A DNA stretch of 64,000 nucleotides from Zingiber officinale (taxonomy: Eukaryota > Streptophyta > Magnoliopsida > Zingiberales > Zingiberaceae), in assembly GCF_018446385.1 (NCBI RefSeq), contig NC_055987.1, positions 36,947,702 to 37,011,701 on the forward strand, given 5' to 3'. The first letter of the stretch is position 1; each line of letters opens with the position of its first letter. The notes below the pieces were generated by a model that was not told the origin of the DNA, searched no databases, and saw only the letters and a list, made by a program, of their open reading frames with translations. This document shows positions 42,494-55,061 of the stretch, one piece after another. Both the position numbers and the translations under genes were made by a program.

Positions 42494-44400
42494 TATTGTT
42501 TGGAGACCATGATCGCAGTCGAAACTCTTAGTTGGTCATTCAGCGCCTCCCCTGATTGTACCTATAACACTTCTGAGTGCTATGAGTTCTAGTCCAGTGG
42601 TAAATACAAAAAGGTTGGACCTATTGATGGGGCTCGACTAATGGGACTCGATCGATCTCCACATACTGGATCGCATTTGGCCTCTGCTAGTGAAAATGGG
42701 GCTAGGGGCCCGATCAGGGTCCTTTGTGTAGAAGAGGAGGGAGAGGAGCTCAACTTTCTGAGGCAGAGACTGGAGTAGGCATAGCTACCTCCTTCTTCTA
42801 TGCAGACTGAGTCGCCTCCATGTTGATGTACTTGGTTGCCCTTTCTAGTAGATGGTCAAAATCCATAGGGGGCTTCTTGATCAAGGACCGGAAGAAGCCC
42901 CCATCTGTGAGCCCTTCGGAAAAAGCACTTGCCATAATTTCTGGAGAGACCGAAGGGGCATCTATGTCTACTTGGTTGAATTGTTTAATGTATGCACTTA
43001 GTGCCTCCTTGGACCCTTATTTGTCAAAAAATAAACTCAGTGTGGTCTTGTGGTACCATCGACTGCTAGTGAAGTAGTGGAGGAACGTCTTGAGAAAATC
43101 CTTGAAGCAACAAATGGAGTTGGTCGGAAGCCAATTAAACCATTTTTGTGCATAGCTAGAGAGGGTAGTCAAGAACACTCGACACTTAATGCCATCCTTG
43201 TATTGGTGGAGAATAGCTACATTTTGAATTTGAGAAGATGGTTCTCCGGGTCGGTCGCTCCTCCATGCTCCTCGGTCAGAAATGGCTCGATAGTTTGTCT
43301 TCCAATATTTCTTGGGAAAACGACATACTTATCTGCTCAGAGGAGCTACTATCCATTGGAGCTTTCCCCTTCTGATTATCCTGAGCGGGTGCAGGCACGA
43401 GCAAAAGGCTAATCAGATTTATACAAAGTTTCCACAGATGACGCCAAATTTGATCTCGTTTGAAATTAAGAAAGGCAGATAGCAAGCTAGGTGGCTTCAT
43501 CGTTGACCGTGAAAAGACATTGGGCTAGAGGAAGATGGTGTTGAGCAGTCCTGCATGTCAAAAAAGAATGTAGAAGGAAGAAAATGTCAGCAATCAGGCT
43601 AGGAAGGGATCCCGGTGCAGGCACTCAGACGCTCAAGTCTGACAAGTGGTCGGGAGAAAAATGGAATGCGACAAACAATAACAATGAGAAGTGAGATCCG
43701 AGTGCCTAATCTTGCGCACCTGCGACTTTAAGGGTATACCTCTTATATAGTGATAGTTTTCCTCTATGCATGAATATCGATGCATTTTTAAAAAAGAACC
43801 GACTATTCTGACATTTTGACAACTTTCCTAAAATAGACCTATAATTTTTGTACTTTGTAGGGTAGAAGCTTCCTTCGTACAGATTGCATAGGAAATACTC
43901 CCTTGATTTTCTGACAACCGTTATATAAAATGTCAAAAAATAATATTTGGTCGTTGGGTTGGTGGGCGCTGAATACACTTTGATGGTAGATCGACCGAGT
44001 CCCCTCTAACGTCCAGTCGAACCTCGCTCTCGGATGGAGTCAGGTTAGCTAAGGAATGTTGACCACCTTGAAGACTCGGCCTCCTTGAGGACTTGGCCTT
44101 TGCTCGGTCAAGGAGTCCGGTCGGACCTCATTCTTGGACGAGGTCGGGTCGGCTAAGGAATGTTGACCACCTTGAAGACTCGACCTCTCTAAGGATTTGT
44201 CCTCCCTGAGGACTTGGCCTCCTTGAGGACTTGGCCAAGGAGTCTAGTCAGGCCATACGTCTATCATATTCAATCAGATCGAGAGGATTCGACTCCAAAT
44301 CGCACTAATACGGCTCATGGTTCCATTGAGTCGGGAGGACTCGCAATCCGATCGGCTAGATCAGTCGGTCGAGCCATGCGACCGTACTAGCCCCGAGTGT
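42494..44400 (-). mobile_element. Tat-like gypsy remnant: gag fragment, PBS and LTR
   Basis: Read on the minus strand, 43430-42780 gives gag text in shifting frames: FLTEEHGGATDPENHLLKF, LHQYKDGIKCRVF-like and ATKYINMEA-like, homologous to the intact gag at 15368-16261. A PBS-like segment (minus strand TTTGGCGTCATCTGTGG, about 43437-43453) precedes LTR-like sequence 43455-44400. That sequence is similar to 8497-8930 in its first half and has repeated GAGGACTTGGCC-type units at 44060-44240. Frameshifts throughout make it a relic. Confidence 0.65.
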
Positions 44401-44751
44401 TGATAGCTCCTTAACTTTGACCGCAACATTAGCTGAACTTCTTGACTTCGACTCTCACTTCGGGGACCCTATCCTATTCGTTGTATCATATATGGATATC
44501 ATCCAACCTTTTCTAACTGAAATTACAATCCCTTTTAGTCGCTACGCTGGTTGTCTTTCACCTTCCATAACTCCAATATATCGAGAAACCTGTAAAAGTT
44601 ATGCAATTCCTCCATTACAGAAGCAATCCAAGTTCCTTTGACAGTTTACCGTATGATCAAGAGTAGTTTCTAACCTGTGAATGTACATTGAATCTAATCC
44701 TGTGGATCAAACAAGAAGAATTAAGGCACAACCATGCAAACTCTAGCCTTC
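44401..44751. other. 3' flank of the VSR gene
   Basis: No gene is supported. It probably holds the 3' UTR of the minus-strand receptor gene. Confidence 0.4.
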
Positions 44752-47541
44752 TTAAATTGTCGTATCTTCTCTCAAGGGTTGGGCTTCATTGTGGTGGTTG
44801 TCGAGGGGCATGTACTGTGACATGATCGCCATGATCTCAGAATCCATGTAAGACTACAAAAAGAAAAAAGATGAAAAGGATATAGTATCAGAATCGAAAT
44901 AATCGGGTTCGAAAAAAGCAAGTTTGATAACGAAGTATTTGAGGTTAGGCAACTGACCCTGAGCCTGTATTTGTAGAATACATAGGCTGCTATTGCAGCA
45001 CTGATCACAATTGCTAGCACAAAGAGTGTTACAAACAAGGTGAACTTTGAGGCATTCTTGGCTGCATTTAGACACACGATATGAAGTCACAATCTATTTG
45101 AAAGAAAATTGTGAGAAGATACAACAATGTTCTTACCGATGCATGTGTCCTCGGACTTTATGTACACAAGGTTGCCTCTGCACTTGCAGTCATATCCTCC
45201 CCATGTGTTCTTGCATGAGCATTCAGGGCAAGTACAAGCAAGCTTCTCCGTGCATTCGTCGATATCTGGAGAATTACAACAAGATGAAACTTAATTATGC
45301 TAGTTCAGAAGATTAGATACCACGATTCAAAAGGGAATTACCTTGGCAATTGTGGCCATCACCAGAGAATCCATTTGGACAGCGGCAGCCGGTCAGTTGA
45401 GAATCCTACATGAATTTGGATGTACAAGTGGATCGATAAGTTTTTGAAGAGGATGAATCGATAATGAAAAACGAATTGAAATTGTGACAGAACTGAGCAA
45501 GCTGAGAATTTCTGGTTATCCCTGGTAACATTCCAGCAGCCCCCATTGTCAAATGCACATCTTCCAGGACCTACAGCTGAAACACAACATGCATTAGAAT
45601 TTGTGTGAAGATCTGTTTTTCCGAAACGACATTAAACTTAAAATACCTGTACAAGAATCATAACCATTTCCACTGAATTGAACATTGTTTACCACAGGGC
45701 ACTGGCAAATTCTGCCTCTAAAAGTATCCTAAATATGCAAAGTGTGTTAGCTGATGATGATTATATCTTCCTAGAAAGAGGCAAGAATCAAATCTGGTAG
45801 CTGAAGTTGTACTTTGCAAGCAGTGATGTTTAGTTGTGTGTCCTGCCAGCAGCCTCCGTTGGAAGTGAGGCACTCATTTGTCTCAATATCTTCAAACAAG
45901 GTGAAGTCAAGCCAAAGAACATTGATTGTTGGGTAATTTTAACCATGACAAGAATGCAAATTAACCTGAGTTCAAGCAAACATAAGGCTCGGTAGACTCT
46001 TTAAATCCTGCACAGATTGCTTTCAGCACAGCAGTCCTCTCAAATTTTCCTGCTCAACAACGAGTTTGAACAAGTTGTGTCAGTATGTTTCTTTTTTGTG
46101 TAACAAACAGAGATTTGTAATCCGAACACCTCGATACTGAATGTTGTTTATCATTAAGGTAGGCAGGATAGTTATATCTCCACGACTTCCATTGCCGACC
46201 TTTAAAATCGAAGACAGGATCATAAGTTGTATGGAATCAGAAACTCAGTTAACATTCAATTCATACCTGAAGGTCTTGCTCGATGCTCAGGACTTCGTTC
46301 TCAGCATCGGCTTCAGGATCTCCCATACACTTTGAAACCTTGTCCAAACTCAATCCTGATGAACAATCACATCAACTCGAAGAAGCAAACAAATTAAGGG
46401 CGGCATGGATTTAGATCATAATGATCGAATCTTACCAAGTGAGGTGACAACAGCCTCGCCACATTCCTTGCTGAACTTCTTCTCCTTCATCGAGCACCTC
46501 ACATGGTAATCCGTCACGAAGTCCCACCAGACCCACGGCCGCCCGCTCTCATTCGCGACCCGATGAACGCAGAGCTGCCTCAAGTTCTCGACGACAATGT
46601 CTTTGCCATCGTAGCCCTCATCGAAGTCATGCTCGGGGTCCGGGGCGCAGTACCTGCCATTGTTAATGCATTGTGTCTTGCACTCCCTGCTGGTTTTGAA
46701 GGCGTCAGGGCAGAACCAAGTGATGTAGTGAGGGGTGAACAGGGTGAACCCTCCCTTCTCGAGAATCTGAGCGTTGCCCTTGAAGTCGCGAACGAACTTC
46801 ACCTGTTCGTCGCATCGATCGCCGCACTCGTCGTTGCTGTTCGTCCAAAACTCGTACTCGACCCGCTCGTCGGGGTGAGGCATCGACTCTCTCCAGTCCA
46901 ACTTGACCACCACCTCCTCGCTGCCACCCTTGGCCAAAGCATCCTTGAGCTTGTTGCCGAAGGATAGCGTGATGAGGGCGGAGGGGATGTTGATCTTTTC
47001 GACGTAGCTGTTTTCGTTGTCTTCATCGGGGGCGGCCATGGTTAGAAGAGGTTCATCTACCGAGTCGGCGACGAGGACTGCAGCAGCCCCGGCCTGCTGC
47101 CCGTTGTATGCCTTCAAAGCGAAGTAACAGACTGGAGAGAAAGTGGCGAGGGAAAAGATTAGAGACTGAATTGATCGGTTCTTGGATTGGAATTGATAGA
47201 ACCGAAGAATCAAAGAAAACAGAGGAACAAAAACGATGGATTGGATTACCTCCGCGATCGACGAGAAGAATCACAGGGCGCTTGGACTTGGACCTGAACG
47301 GGTCGCCGTCGAAGGCGATACAGCCGTTCTGTTCACGGTCGGGGTAGATGACGACGCCGGTCAACGTGCCGCCATAGTTAGGCACACCGAAGTTGGCGAT
47401 GGAGGCGTCGTGCCGCCCCTCGATCGACTCTGGAGCGATCACCGTGATGCTCTCCTTCTCCACCACGAAGCGTCCCGACGCTGGCCTCATCAGCACCGCC
47501 AATAAGGCTGCGACAGCGGCGGCGAGCCGGAGAGTCGCCAT
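44752..47541 (-). CDS. VSR: Vacuolar sorting receptor
   Basis: Twelve exons with GT-AG junctions: 47541-47250, 47131-46436, 46355-46267, 46199-46130, 46049-45966, 45889-45813, 45728-45647, 45576-45494, 45405-45342, 45265-45137, 45061-44958 and 44853-44752. They total 1872 nt, giving 623 residues, the usual VSR length. A signal peptide (about 1-24) precedes [11 protein letters not shown]. The PA domain spans about 55-165, then the VSR central domain with [16 protein letters not shown], then EGF-like repeats ([26 protein letters not shown], and the calcium-binding DIDEC type). One membrane span (about 560-583) and a cytosolic tail with the YMPL sorting motif (604-607) follow. VSRs bind NPIR-type vacuolar cargo in the Golgi or TGN and hand it to prevacuolar compartments; YMPL binds AP-complex mu subunits. 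All key parts are intact. I expect a functional gene. Confidence 0.95.
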
Positions 47542-48828
47542 ACTTCTTTGCAGCCTCCTTTTCTTCCACCCCCGATGTAGCTAATTGGATGACGCTATTG
47601 GGGATCACAGAAAAATCGACAATTTAAAAGGGGAAAAGGAAAGAGATCGGCGTGTCAGCTTACGCAGGCCGGATTAAGACACAAGAAGCGAAGAGAAGAG
47701 AAGAAAAGAGAAGATTAGAGTCGAGGAACCAACCAACTACCAAGACAGGTGAAAGCGACAGTAAAATCTCTCATGGATGTCTTATTACGGATATATCCCT
47801 GTATTTTATATTTTAAAAAAATGAATTTCGAAGATTTTTAAAATTGGCCATAAAGTCAACTAATTGGCCATCTCAACTTGACTTTTTTTAAAATCAAATG
47901 GCATATATTTTTTCCAAAAGAAAAAATAATTTGATGAACTTTTTTTTGCTTCTTTTTTGCAAAAGATAGAACATGTATATTTTAGTCATTTAACGAATCT
48001 GCCGGTCCTCCACCCTTACGGCATTGACAATTCTGGAAGAAATGATAAGTTTATTATTATTACTATTATTAAATTTATTAAAATTTTATTTTAATTAATT
48101 GAAATTTTTTTTAGTTACATATAGTGACGGCTCAACCAGACAAGTAATTCGAAGACCATAGTTATCAGATACATACAGAAAATATAAATGATCCTAATGG
48201 TTGGCTTAGCATTACAAGCCTTTCAAACACTACGGACATTTAATATGCTCTAAGAGAATCGAACCATCGTGAGGATTGTACGGGTATACCGCCTTACCAC
48301 TTATCATTTGCCTTGGAGGACTACTTAATTGGAAGTCTTCAGTTGCATCAATCAGTTTGTTCATCTTATATTTACTTACCATGGCTAAATTTTAATAATT
48401 ATATGCTGCAGAACTACTGTACGGACTTTGTCCACGTCCGTGTATTTTTATTTTTTTTAATTTTTAATTTTTTTTTTAAATTCTCGTTATATTATGTCAA
48501 TCAGATTTTATTTTAAAATTTAAGAATTAAATAAAAAAAACATTTAAGATTTATGGGTAAAATTCGTAGGCTAACATTGCTCGGCTAAATTAAATATTAG
48601 TGTGATTATGCTAAACAAATTATATTTAAAAAAAAACAATGGAAAAAAATGGGAGGTCATTATCTCTAATTACTTATTTAAATTTTAAACCTTGACTGCT
48701 TCTTAATATTTTTAATTGCGTTCCACGTTGGAATCTTTGCATTAAGATAAAGATGGTTGACTTGACGCGTCGTGTCTACTGTGGAAATGTTGATGGATAC
48801 AAAATTTTCATTCTTTTGTGCCTAAATG

Positions 48829-48885
<57 letters not shown>

Positions 48886-48900
48886 CTGTTGTTTGATGAG
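47542..48900. other. VSR promoter region and AT-rich spacer
   Basis: Upstream of the VSR start, the sense strand has a pyrimidine tract (plus strand GAAGAGAAGAGAAGAAAAG, 47685-47715), a feature common near plant transcription starts. The remainder is AT-rich with no ORF of note and ends in a long AT dinucleotide run. Confidence 0.45.
48830..48882. repeat. (AT)n microsatellite
   Basis: About 26 uninterrupted AT units. Likely length-polymorphic, and able to form cruciforms. Confidence 0.95.
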
Positions 48901-48923
48901 CAAAGATTAGCAAACTGTACAAT

Positions 48924-49504
48924 TCATATCGACCGAACAAGTTCTTTAAGAAAGAGCTTCCTCATTGGCATTTTTTCAATAGAAAGTTCAACAACCAATA
49001 CTAGATCTCGTACTAACTCCCAACAACACCTGCACATGCCTCGATAAGAATTATGTATTCCTAAATTATTATTGTTATTATCATAAAGAATCGAGTTAAA
49101 GAAACAGGTGGTAGAAGGAGATGAATGAATGGAATAAAATGGGTGTAGCTGGAGAAATGATCCTTCCATGAAGTTGAAAAAGAAATGACACTTTGATGCA
49201 CGTCATACCAATCTGTAGTTATAACTACACTAAACAAAGCTAAGAAAAGACCAACCAACAGCTTATGAGGAGGCTTCAGGGCCAAACTGCGCTTGAAGCC
49301 GAGATTGCAACAGTCAGGTGCTTGCTTGTGGATCTGAGGGGAAGAATTGAGGGAGAGGCTAGGACTTTCCCTTACCAGAAGGCAAAAGCCGGTGAAAGAG
49401 AGTGGTGATTTTGTTCTTCTCCTCTTGCAGTTGCCCGAGGTTTGTAAAATGGCCAAGTTGCAACACAATATAGCTGTCAAAAGTAACAATTGTAGTATTT
49501 TCAC
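48924..49504 (-). other. Open frame with signal-peptide-like start, unassigned
   Basis: A minus-strand frame (49504-49061, 147 codons) begins MKILQLLLLTAILCCNLA, a plausible secretion signal. A basic stretch (NCKRRRTK) and sequence with no recognised family follow. A second hydrophobic run (KLLVGLFLALFSVVI) lies in the middle and the end is low-complexity. No homologous peptide motif (CLE, PSK, RALF, CEP) is visible. It may be a chance ORF in the 3' region of the neighbouring minus-strand gene. I list it only because of the N-terminus. Confidence 0.2.
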
Positions 49505-50264
49505 TTCTAAGAAATCATCATCTTGATTGAAATGACAAAAGGGACTTTTGAGAATTGAGTAACCTTATTGGAAAATGGGTGTTGAATTCATTGATAGTTC
49601 CCTGATTTTTGAGTTCATTGCTCAGTGCACATTCGTCAAGTAAATCATCGATCACGGTTCAGTTGACAACCACACACGCTGAAGTGTTGTGTGCTGAATA
49701 GGAGTTGCATCCCTAGTTTTGCCCAACGGAATTGTGTTGAGAATTCCCTGAAAGTTCGCAGCATTTTCCATAATTTAGCTAACATAAAAAAAGTTTTTAC
49801 ATGCAAAAATCAAAATTTTGGTTAACTTTCCATGCTTTCTTTTGTTTTCAATATTTATAGGAACACCCCAGGATATGCCACACAGCCAACAGAACATCAT
49901 GATACTACTATAGTTGATGTCAAAATATTAACTTAATGTTGCTTTTCACAGATCTGGTTCTTGCATTATTCCTCTGGATTCGACTTCTGTTCGATGTAGA
50001 ATTCATCAGACAGAGACTTGCAAAGTTTTCTAACAAAAGGGAACCAGAGACGAGATATTTGTATAATAATTGCATAAGAAAAATGATGCAAACATGTAGT
50101 TAAGCATCAGATTCTTGATCTGTGAAGCTAAAGAAATGCCAATTTTATAATGCCCTATCGACAGTCATTACAGGGAAGTTGTCCAGATGCATTTGGCAAT
50201 AAGCTAGTAAACAAGTGTGCCTACATGCACCAGACATGGTATTTTGGCTTCCATTTAGTACTCA
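49505..50264. other. 3' flank of the membrane protein gene
   Basis: No ORF of interest. It presumably contains the 3' UTR of the minus-strand gene ending at 50265. Confidence 0.4.
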
Positions 50265-51857
50265 TCAAAACCTAAGGGCATTTATGGGAACCCTCACGAA
50301 TCCAGCTCCAGGAATTGCTACTAGGCATTTTTGCCGAAAGTACACTATAGGTCCACTTATAAGTACTAACCCAACCATGATCACCTGCAATGGAAGTAAA
50401 TTGCTTGTTAATACACGAAAAATTAGGTCAAAAGGCTCATTCTGCAGCCAAAAGATTGCAAGTTTGTACTGAAACCATGGACAAATGAAATGGTATCTCC
50501 ATCTCAGATCTTTTTGGAACACAGGAGATGCTTTGCTTAGTGTTTATGATCAAGATCTCTTCTGTGCAGGTTGTATCTTATGGGACAGGGCCCATTGCAT
50601 CTTAGTCAGGCTGCCCAACTAGCATCTAAACTGAAGTTCAACAGTATGAAAAAGGATTCATATAGTCAAAGACCCAACTAAATGGAAGTTGCAACTTCTC
50701 GCAATTTATACAGATTGTGGTCAATTTGAAAGCCAAAATTGAATGCACTTTCTGAATATCTACATTTTGGTTGGTTTGCTAAGTGCAATTTTCATTAATT
50801 TTGGTTCACTACCTCTCCTTGACCTAATGCAATAAATGGAAAATGAAGTGTACATAAGGTACTATGATGTATAACCTAATAGCAAAATGCATGAAAAAAA
50901 ATCAAATGTTGTTTATGATGTCTAACCTATTCTGTAAACCAAATACTGCCTTGTTTGGGAGATTAACATGTTATACAATTTAAACAAGAAATATGAGTTG
51001 GATTGTGAGGATGCAGCCGATAAAAAAAATGGTGATTTTTTTTACCTCGAATCCAAGAAAAGACAACTTCTCTTTGACCGCAACAGGCACAAAGCTCCAA
51101 TACGTAATGTAGCTGGCATTCCCTGTTTTCAGATTTGAGGAATCATCCAAAAGCTTTCTCCACTTGTAATTGTGGACATCAAACAACTTCTCCTTTACAA
51201 CAATGGTGGAATTCTCTTGAATAGAGGCGAGTCTTTTATTGTCTTTATTTTTGTTGTCTTTCTGTTCCATGTTTGTTATTTCTGTGCATTTGTAAGGCAC
51301 GCGATACCCAGTTTCACTGCAGTGATAGTTCTCATCATTATTCAACCAGAAGAATTGGAATTCGTATGAGCAAAACAAATCACAATGAGAGGAGGAAGCA
51401 AACAAAGAAGTGCATGTATTAAGAGATAACAGAAATAGAGATCTAAACAAATCCTAGTGAAATTTTCATGCCACAATGATTCTCTAATTCAGAATAGGGC
51501 ATCCTCACGAGAAAGATATCGATCGAGTCAGATCATTAATCTTTTGTTTCACAAATATGAGCGAGAGAAATTGCATCAGAGAAAGGGCGAGACGGAGCTA
51601 TAATTATTACCTTCTGGGAGTATTGGCAGGCAAGGCAAGGGCCGGAAGGAGAGCACCGATAGGAAGCGTTCCCCTTCGTCTCCTTGAACCCTAGCAGGGA
51701 TTTGCTCCTTTCCCTTGCTTCCGCTTCTAGTCCTCATCCTCTCCGTCCCGTCGCCATCCGCGGTGGCAAGAGACGACGACGCTGCTGCCATCAAGGCCAG
51801 CGCCACCACCCAGAATCTCGCGCTGGCCGCGGAAGTGCAAGATCTCATCTTTCGCAT
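50265..51857 (-). CDS. Small cysteine-rich single-pass membrane protein, function unknown
   Basis: Three exons can be proposed: about 51857-51611, about 51330-51046, and 50384-50265. Exon 1 opens MRKMRSCTSAASARFWVVAL, a signal peptide. In a second frame of the same exon lies the conserved-looking RCSPSGPCLACQYSQK, ending at a GT donor (51611/51610). Exon 2 continues with YHCSETGYRVPYKCTEI and later LLDDSSNLKTGNASYITYWS. Exon 3 is a membrane span with a basic tail (VGLVLISGPIVYFRQK, ending INALRF). The layout is a short lumenal Cys-rich domain with one span near the C-terminus, as in an uncharacterised plant family I recall but cannot name. The signal-peptide frame and the Cys frame of exon 1 are offset by one base. 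The acceptor of exon 2 is also not certain (GATGAG at 51336-51331 is the only AG nearby). Both deserve transcript checks. Confidence 0.6.
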
Positions 51858-52895
51858 CGCTCCCCGTTCGGATAGCGAACCTGACCCGTGTTTGCCGCAC
51901 AAGGTCGGTCAGAGCAAAGGTAGTTTTGCTTCCACCTGAAACGAACTCCCTCTCACGTGACGCCAAACGCTCTGCCCTCGACCCGTATTTATATTTGGTT
52001 TTCGTTGATTTCTAAACCGCCGAGGAAGTTGAGTCTGGTTGTGGTAGTTGGAATAGACTATGTGGTCTGGGCTCGCTGAGCCATTTCTGCCTTTCTGGTC
52101 TATCCGAACTGTTGCGCCTAAAAAGGACGTTTATATATTTCTATAATAATATATAATAATATGATATTATTTATTTTATACGAGTATTCGATGATTTTGA
52201 TCCATTTCGAATTTTTTTTTGAACATTCGATCATTTTAATTTATCTCGAATTTATCCTTAAATAAGTCGTCCCATATGATACTTGATTTGAATTATGATT
52301 CTGATACCAATTGTTATATCCGAAGGTCTCTATAATAATATTATATTGTTGACTTTGGATCTATGTTTTCATGATTTTATTCTTGGATATTATTCAAAAG
52401 GTCTTATATCAATAGAAATATTCTACGTCATTTTAAATTTATGATTTTTATTAAATATATTTAATGTGAAATTTTAATTGAACCCACACGGACCAAGTTG
52501 ACGTTGCACATTCTGAATGCCACGGTGCAGAGTTGAATCGATCGGTCTAGGTCACGTTTGGGCTCGGTATGGTTCGATGAATAATTTAATTAGTCTGGAG
52601 GTGATTTAGCGATTAACTTACAGGAAGAACCTCACTTCTCTCTTCACGAACCATAAAAAGAAAAAAAAAAACTTCATTTTAGTTCAGGTAAAAAAAATCA
52701 ATTAATAATTTATAACTTGGTTTAAAACTTTAATAGATAATATAAAGGGGTATTTTAGAAAATAACTTTTATTTTGAATATTTCTTACACTTAAGTGATT
52801 TTATAAATGGAACTCTTTTAATACTTCTTTTTTTAAAAAAAAAAAAAACGCAGGGCTGCGCCATTTTATTTCCCAAATTCCGTACAACTTCATTT
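51858..52895. other. Intergenic spacer between divergent genes
   Basis: Shared upstream region of the minus-strand membrane protein gene and the plus-strand RING gene, about 1.6 kb in all. It holds a TRIM-type LTR (52313-52490) and AT-rich sequence. No gene. Confidence 0.5.
52300..52490 (-). mobile_element. TRIM-type LTR, solo or truncated copy
   Basis: TTCTGATACCAATTGTTATATCCG shows a mirrored PBS next to an LTR start at about 52313. The following text (TATTATATTGTTGACTTTGG, CATGATTTTATTCTTGGA, CTTATATCAATAGAAATATT) is a diverged version of the LTRs at 1481 and 2034. The partner LTR is absent. Confidence 0.65.
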
Positions 52896-52904
52896 TTATA
52901 TATA
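52896..52904 (+). promoter_or_regulatory. TATA box of the RING gene
   Basis: TTATATATA is followed by a pyrimidine-rich leader (CACCTTCTCCCCTTGCTC), a typical plant TATA to start-site arrangement. The ATG is at 53482. The leader probably contains an intron, since a donor-like AGGTGCGT at 53041 and an acceptor-like AATCCAG at 53390 flank T-rich sequence. Confidence 0.5.
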
Positions 52905-53481
52905 CACCTTCTCCCCTTGCTCTTGGTTTCGTCTCGTCCGACCACCTCTTCTCCGTCTGAGCAATTCCGCCCTCCTCCTTCCACCTCTTCCCCGTCTGAG
53001 CTGCAAATCCATCGATCTATCACTTCCATCGGGTTCAATTAGGTGCGTCTCTGTCCGTTTCTATCTTCTTTTCCGATCGTCTTTGCCTTCTTGATCGTTT
53101 CTCCGGTAAGAAAATCCTTCCGCTTTCAATTTTGTAGTCTTTTTAACACTAGTATCAGTTTGTTTGAGTCTCATCTTGGTTCCCTTTTACAGTTTTCATG
53201 TTTTCTTTTTCACATTTTGTCAATCTTTAATCAGCTTTCTTTAACGGAGAAGTTAATATACAATCTTTGATATCGAAAGGGAAGGTATGATACTCTTATT
53301 ACCAGTTCTTTTCGATTCTTATGGCTATCTATGCTTGTTGTTGATATTGAATCACTGCTACAGTTTCTATTCTTATGTCTCTGAATCCAGGAAATTAGAA
53401 TCGCAGCAGCAACAATAAGTTCTTGACTTCTCTCATTGCAATTCGAGATTACGTACACACTTAAAACCCCATACGACTTAG

Positions 53482-55061
53482 ATGGAATCGCCGGGTGCTG
53501 ATTGGAGTCCGGAATCCGAGTTAGAGCTTCAGGAGATGTTATTGGGTACTTTATATTCAATCTTAATTAGAGCAGCAATTAGATCTAGCCTTCATATCCC
53601 ATGATTGTCCTGACAAAAATGCTTATCTGCAGGTCTTGCATCTTCTGACGAATTCAAGAAGAACACGAGAATCACGAAAGAAATGATCAATGATGTGATC
53701 AGCAAGGCAAACAAGCCACTCAGTAAAGGCGAGGTCTTGTGGCGCTTGATGATGCAGCTCGACCTTGATGTTGGTCGCGACTTTTCTAGGAATCTTGAGC
53801 AATCGGGCACTTCTAGTACCTCTCAAATCGAGTCACAATTGGACTGGGAAAGTCTCCTGTCTGCAATCAATGAGCAAACTGTAGAGCATTCGAGCGAACC
53901 TAGCGTTATCAGCGAGAGCACTCTACAAAATGCTTCGTTGGAGTCGCTGCTTCAAATGAAATGCAGGCTCGAGAAGGAAGTGCAAGAGTGGAACGATTGG
54001 GGTACGCAAAAGGTGATGCAGGCAGCCGAGAGGTTGAACAAGGACAGGGACGAGCTTCAATTACTAAGACAAGAAAAGAGGAAGCGTCAATTTATGGAAA
54101 CGCTTAGAATGAAGTATACCAGTCTGATGAAAGAAAAAATAGTCCAGGTTATGGGTCTTAAAGATAAGGCTCGTAAAATGAAAACGTTGAATGATCAACT
54201 GAGGATGGAACTGAAAGATGCAGAATTGCACGCTGCAGAAGTGGAAGCTAATAGTGAAAAAGCTTCAAGAAGGATGGAGGAGAACCTCAAAAAGTTAAAA
54301 TCATTTGAAGAAGAAAAGCTCTCGCTTAAAGATGAACTTGCAGCTGAAAAGCGTAGCTTTTTTCAATTGCAACAGCAATTTGAGCAAGCCAGGGGTCTTC
54401 ATGATAATATGAAGGTAAATTTATGAAGGCTATATGAACAATTCAAGTATTTGATTCTATTGTTTCAATATCCTTAATTACATACTAAAAAAATGCTTCT
54501 CTCATTCTGCCTGCTAAATGCTAATGCAACTTATTGCAGTCTCTGTGGAAGAAAGAAGAGAAGTTGAAGAATGATGCTCTTGATATGGCCGAGAATGAAC
54601 GAAAGGAGCTGGAGCAGATCGAGATGTCGGCAAAATCACAAGAAAATGCATTAAAAATTGAAGCAGAAAATAATTTGCAGAGATACAAAAATGATATCCT
54701 TCAGCTAGAGAATCAAATTGCACAGCTAAAATTAGTGGAAAGTTCATCATCCAACATTTATCTTTCTGAGGAGGAATCGAAGTCTGCTTTAGATCGTGAA
54801 TGGGAATGTGTGATGTGCCTATCTGAAACTGTGTCCGTCGTCCTGCTTCCTTGTGCCCACCAAGTTTTTTGCAGACAATGCAACGAGCTTCATGAGAAAA
54901 AGGGCTTGAAAGAGTGCCCTTCCTGTAGGACTCCTATCCAGCGAAGAGTCAGTGTTCGATCAGTTACTGATGATCCTTACCCTGATCCTTACCCTGAACT
55001 CCTTATTTACTTGGCTGAAGATTCAGACTACACTGCTCTTGGAGATCCTACTGCTTTTTGA
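53482..55061 (+). CDS. RING-type E3 ubiquitin ligase, RF298/MIP1-like, short form
   Basis: Three exons: 53482-53545, 53633-54414 and 54540-55061, totalling 1368 nt and 455 residues, all GT-AG. After a short N-terminus (SPGADWSPESELELQEMLLG) and a helix-rich segment, residues about 120-345 form long Glu/Lys-rich coiled coils (QMKCRLEKEVQEWNDWGTQK, LRQEKRKRQFMETLRMKY, AENERKELEQIEMSAKSQEN). The C-terminus carries a C3HC4 RING (about 372-412: CVMC, LPCAHQVFCRQC, CPSCRTPIQRR). Coil plus RING is the signature of plant RF4, RF298 and MND1-interacting protein 1 ligases, which pass ubiquitin from E2 to substrate; the coils would recruit partners. Those relatives are about 700-800 residues. Here the usual N-terminal part is missing, and a tail repeat DPYPDPYPELL follows the RING. 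The family is clear; the exact orthologue is not. Confidence 0.9.

Noticed and set aside
46503-46967. 154-codon plus-strand ORF
   Set aside because: Antisense to VSR exon 2, whose frame and splice sites are certain.
48830-48882. Possible origin or matrix-attachment role of the AT run
   Set aside because: A simple dinucleotide microsatellite explains it.
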